Source: Clostridia bacterium | GTDB lineage: Bacteria; Bacillota; Clostridia; Christensenellales; Borkfalkiaceae | Direction of reading: 5' to 3' | Length of the DNA: 64,000 bases | Assembly (NCBI GenBank): GCA_017536205.1 | Contig: JAFXHX010000006.1 | Span: 1-64,000, forward strand | Translations under genes and position numbers: made by a program | Shown: one piece after another, positions 62,655 to 64,000 of the stretch | How positions within the stretch are numbered: position 1 is the first letter of the stretch | Layout: every line of letters starts with the position of its first letter | Notes under the pieces: generated by a model | Told to the model about the DNA's origin: nothing | What the model saw: only the letters and a program-made list of their open reading frames with translations | Databases searched by the model: none

Positions 62655-63734
62655 TTAACTGTTTGAATAAAATAAATAGCCTAGTAGCGCAACTATTGCA
62701 AGCCCTAATATAACCGCAATAAGAACGCGCCAAGGTGAAACGGGAGTTTTTCCCGTAACTTTTCCCGTATTTCCGTTTACGAACACTTTATAATCTTTTT
62801 TCTTATATTTGAAGTTAGAAACGTAAACGGGAAGTAAAACGTATTTAAAGGTTACGTTTTGATGCGACGTTGAAACGTTTAGAAAGTCAACTACGTCGTG
62901 CCTATGCCTAGATAGTATAAGTGAACGCAAACTTGCATCCATCATCGACTTGGCGTCACCCCAACAATCTTTAACCGTGCGATTGCTACGCTTTGCCATA
63001 TAACCCGTTAGGTACTCGGTATCGTAAACCTTAATGGAATTATAGTTAAACGGTAGCAACTTGTTTATGGTTGATTGAAACTCTATATCGTCGCTATTAA
63101 CGGTAACGTCATCGAAAAAATGCGAATAGTCGCCTGAAATGTTTCGCCAAACTATGTAAGTTTCGGTGCGCCTGTTTTTACCAGAACCTACCGTTCTAGT
63201 ATGGCGTACGCCTACCCTACCGTAGTACGTTGAATAGGTGTTACTATCAAACGTGTACGACGGTTGATAAACCCCCTTAAACTTATCGGTTACAAGGTCT
63301 TTTTTAAACCTTGACGGCGCAAACAACCTTTTTTTAGCCCACGTTTTTGCAAAATTACTCGCCACTTCGCTAGTAATCGTAAAAGGATAAACTGCGCCTG
63401 GCTTTAAACCTGCTTCTTCTTCGCTTTTAACAACGTGCGACGCTCCGCAGTACGGGCAACTGGCTGCCGTTTGGTTTGGCGCAAGCACTAGCGACGCACC
63501 ACAGTTTTCGCAACGGTACACAACGCTTTCCGTGTTCCACGTTTGATTGCCGTTTAAAAACTCGCGTATATCGTTTTCTAAAACGTTAGAAGATTTTTCA
63601 AAGTCGACTAGCGTTTCACAATGCGGGCATTTAAGTTTTTGCGTTTCAGGGTCGAATAGTAAGTTCGAACCGCAATTTAAGCATTTTTCATTAACCGTTT
63701 CGGCGCTAGATACGTCAAAACCGTGTTCGTTCAT
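62655..63734 (-). CDS. Double zinc-ribbon protein with C-terminal membrane helix
   Basis: 359 residues. Two TFIIB-type zinc ribbons at the N-terminus (CLNCGSNLLFDPETQKLKCPHC, 18-40; CENCGASLVLAPNQTAASCPYC, about 75-98), a beta-rich middle containing KGVYQPSYTFDSNTYSTYYGRVG and GDYSHFFDDV, and one hydrophobic helix near the end (VLIAVILGLAIVALLGYLFY), so tail-anchored with the ribbons in the cytoplasm. Similar unnamed proteins are common in gut Clostridia. Function unknown; possibly a scaffold. Confidence 0.7.
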   Translation of the reverse strand: MNEHGFDVSSAETVNEKCLNCGSNLLFDPETQKLKCPHCETLVDFEKSSNVLENDIREFLNGNQTWNTESVVYRCENCGASLVLAPNQTAASCPYCGASHVVKSEEEAGLKPGAVYPFTITSEVASNFAKTWAKKRLFAPSRFKKDLVTDKFKGVYQPSYTFDSNTYSTYYGRVGVRHTRTVGSGKNRRTETYIVWRNISGDYSHFFDDVTVNSDDIEFQSTINKLLPFNYNSIKVYDTEYLTGYMAKRSNRTVKDCWGDAKSMMDASLRSLILSRHRHDVVDFLNVSTSHQNVTFKYVLLPVYVSNFKYKKKDYKVFVNGNTGKVTGKTPVSPWRVLIAVILGLAIVALLGYLFYSNS

Positions 63735-63737
63735 AAA

Positions 63738-63929
63738 TTAGCCGTTGAGTTTTTCTAAAAGTTCTTCAAGGTCGATGCCGTGAACCATTGCCGCTTCTTG
63801 AATAGTTTCGCCGTGAGCAATAGCGCAACCTAAGCAGTGCATACCGTAACTTAAAAGTATTTCAGGTGCGTTGGGATTGAGTTCAACTGCTTCCATAATT
63901 AAAGTGTCTTTAGTTATTTTGTTTTCCAT
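63738..63929 (-). CDS. DUF1858 domain protein
   Basis: 63 residues, entirely the DUF1858 helical domain: ITKDTLIMEAVELNPNAPEIL then YGMHCLGCAIAHGETIQEAA. The CLGC pair is typical of the family, which is often fused to or encoded near hybrid-cluster proteins and redox enzymes. GGAGATATATT supplies a ribosome binding site. Three bases from the zinc-ribbon protein gene. Confidence 0.88.
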   Translation of the reverse strand: MENKITKDTLIMEAVELNPNAPEILLSYGMHCLGCAIAHGETIQEAAMVHGIDLEELLEKLNG

Positions 63930-63945
63930 AATATATCTCCTTATA

Positions 63946-64000
63946 TTAGAGTTTTTGCCCGCAAGATGCGCAGAACTTTGCGCCCACGCTTACTTCTTCA
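63946..64000 (-). CDS. C-terminal end of a zinc-ribbon protein (partial)
   Basis: The frame entering from the right edge ends EEVSVGAKFCASCGQKL followed by TAA at 63948-63946. GAKFCxxCG is the usual zinc-ribbon half found at the ends of SPFH/virion-core or other zinc-ribbon proteins. Only 17 residues are in the window, so the protein cannot be named. Confidence 0.6.
   Translation of the reverse strand, partial: EEVSVGAKFCASCGQKL

Noticed and set aside
1..64000. CRISPR array or insertion sequence
   Set aside because: No regularly spaced direct repeats and no intact transposase were seen; the tandem units at 6431-6650 and 44067-44300 are only two copies each with hairpins inside the unit.

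Overview
The window looks like a chromosomal segment of an uncultured low-GC Clostridia-type member of the Bacillota, perhaps a gut lineage near Christensenellales. This is inferred from zinc-type S14, S4 and L36 proteins, strong Shine-Dalgarno sites, a TrpR-family YerC/HisR protein ahead of the histidine genes, a ZTP riboswitch ahead of the purine genes and MgtE magnesium transport. Species cannot be assigned from sequence reading alone.

Layout. 1-610: probable right end of a mobile element, with a recombinase C-terminus, nested inverted repeats and the last 21 bases of a tRNA-Ser as a presumed attachment site. 772-6415 (+): four-gene set of nucleoside hydrolase, GtrA-like membrane protein, GH5 and GH3 glycosidases. 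6431-6650: tandem structured repeats. 6680-7999 (-): acyltransferase. 8132-15609 (-): histidine operon hisR-hisZG(fused)-hisD-C-B-H-A-F-IE. 15756-18002 (-): GH2 glycosidase. 18106-38725 (-): a run of 17 close-packed genes behind one ZTP riboswitch, first purE-C-F-M-N-O-H-D-L and fhs, then an SSS transporter, paaK-iorA-iorB-paaK, an ACT protein and an amidohydrolase. 38985-41212 (-): M24-family protein and phosphotriesterase homologue. 41500-43966 (+): protein of unknown function, AraC regulator, acyl-ACP thioesterase. 44067-44300: second copy of the structured repeats. 44339-59754 (-): S10-spc-alpha ribosomal superoperon with secY, adk, map, infA and rpoA. 60123-61752 (+): leader peptide, attenuator and mgtE. 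61791-64000 (-): lipoprotein, zinc-ribbon membrane protein, DUF1858 protein and the end of another zinc-ribbon gene.

How they work together. The purine genes make IMP with formyl-tetrahydrofolate as one-carbon donor. fhs makes that donor and sits in the same run, and ZTP, which accumulates when the donor is short, is read by the riboswitch at its head. The ior/paaK genes link aryl acids, aryl-CoA and aryl-pyruvates through ferredoxin chemistry. The histidine operon has a promoter overlapped by a palindrome, probably the operator of the TrpR-like protein it encodes.

Most notable: upstream of mgtE lies a 25-codon leader ORF with an N-terminal E-P-N-P stretch, an intrinsic terminator, and a competing pairing between the end of the leader ORF and the terminator arm. 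This resembles the enterobacterial mgtL attenuator. Also notable are a HisZ-HisG fusion, a PurF without glutaminase residues, a bacterial PurO replacing half of PurH, an M24 protein without metal ligands, a one-base frameshift in the essential rplV gene, a family of structured repeats in two convergent gaps, and genes whose promoter geometry predicts leaderless mRNAs.
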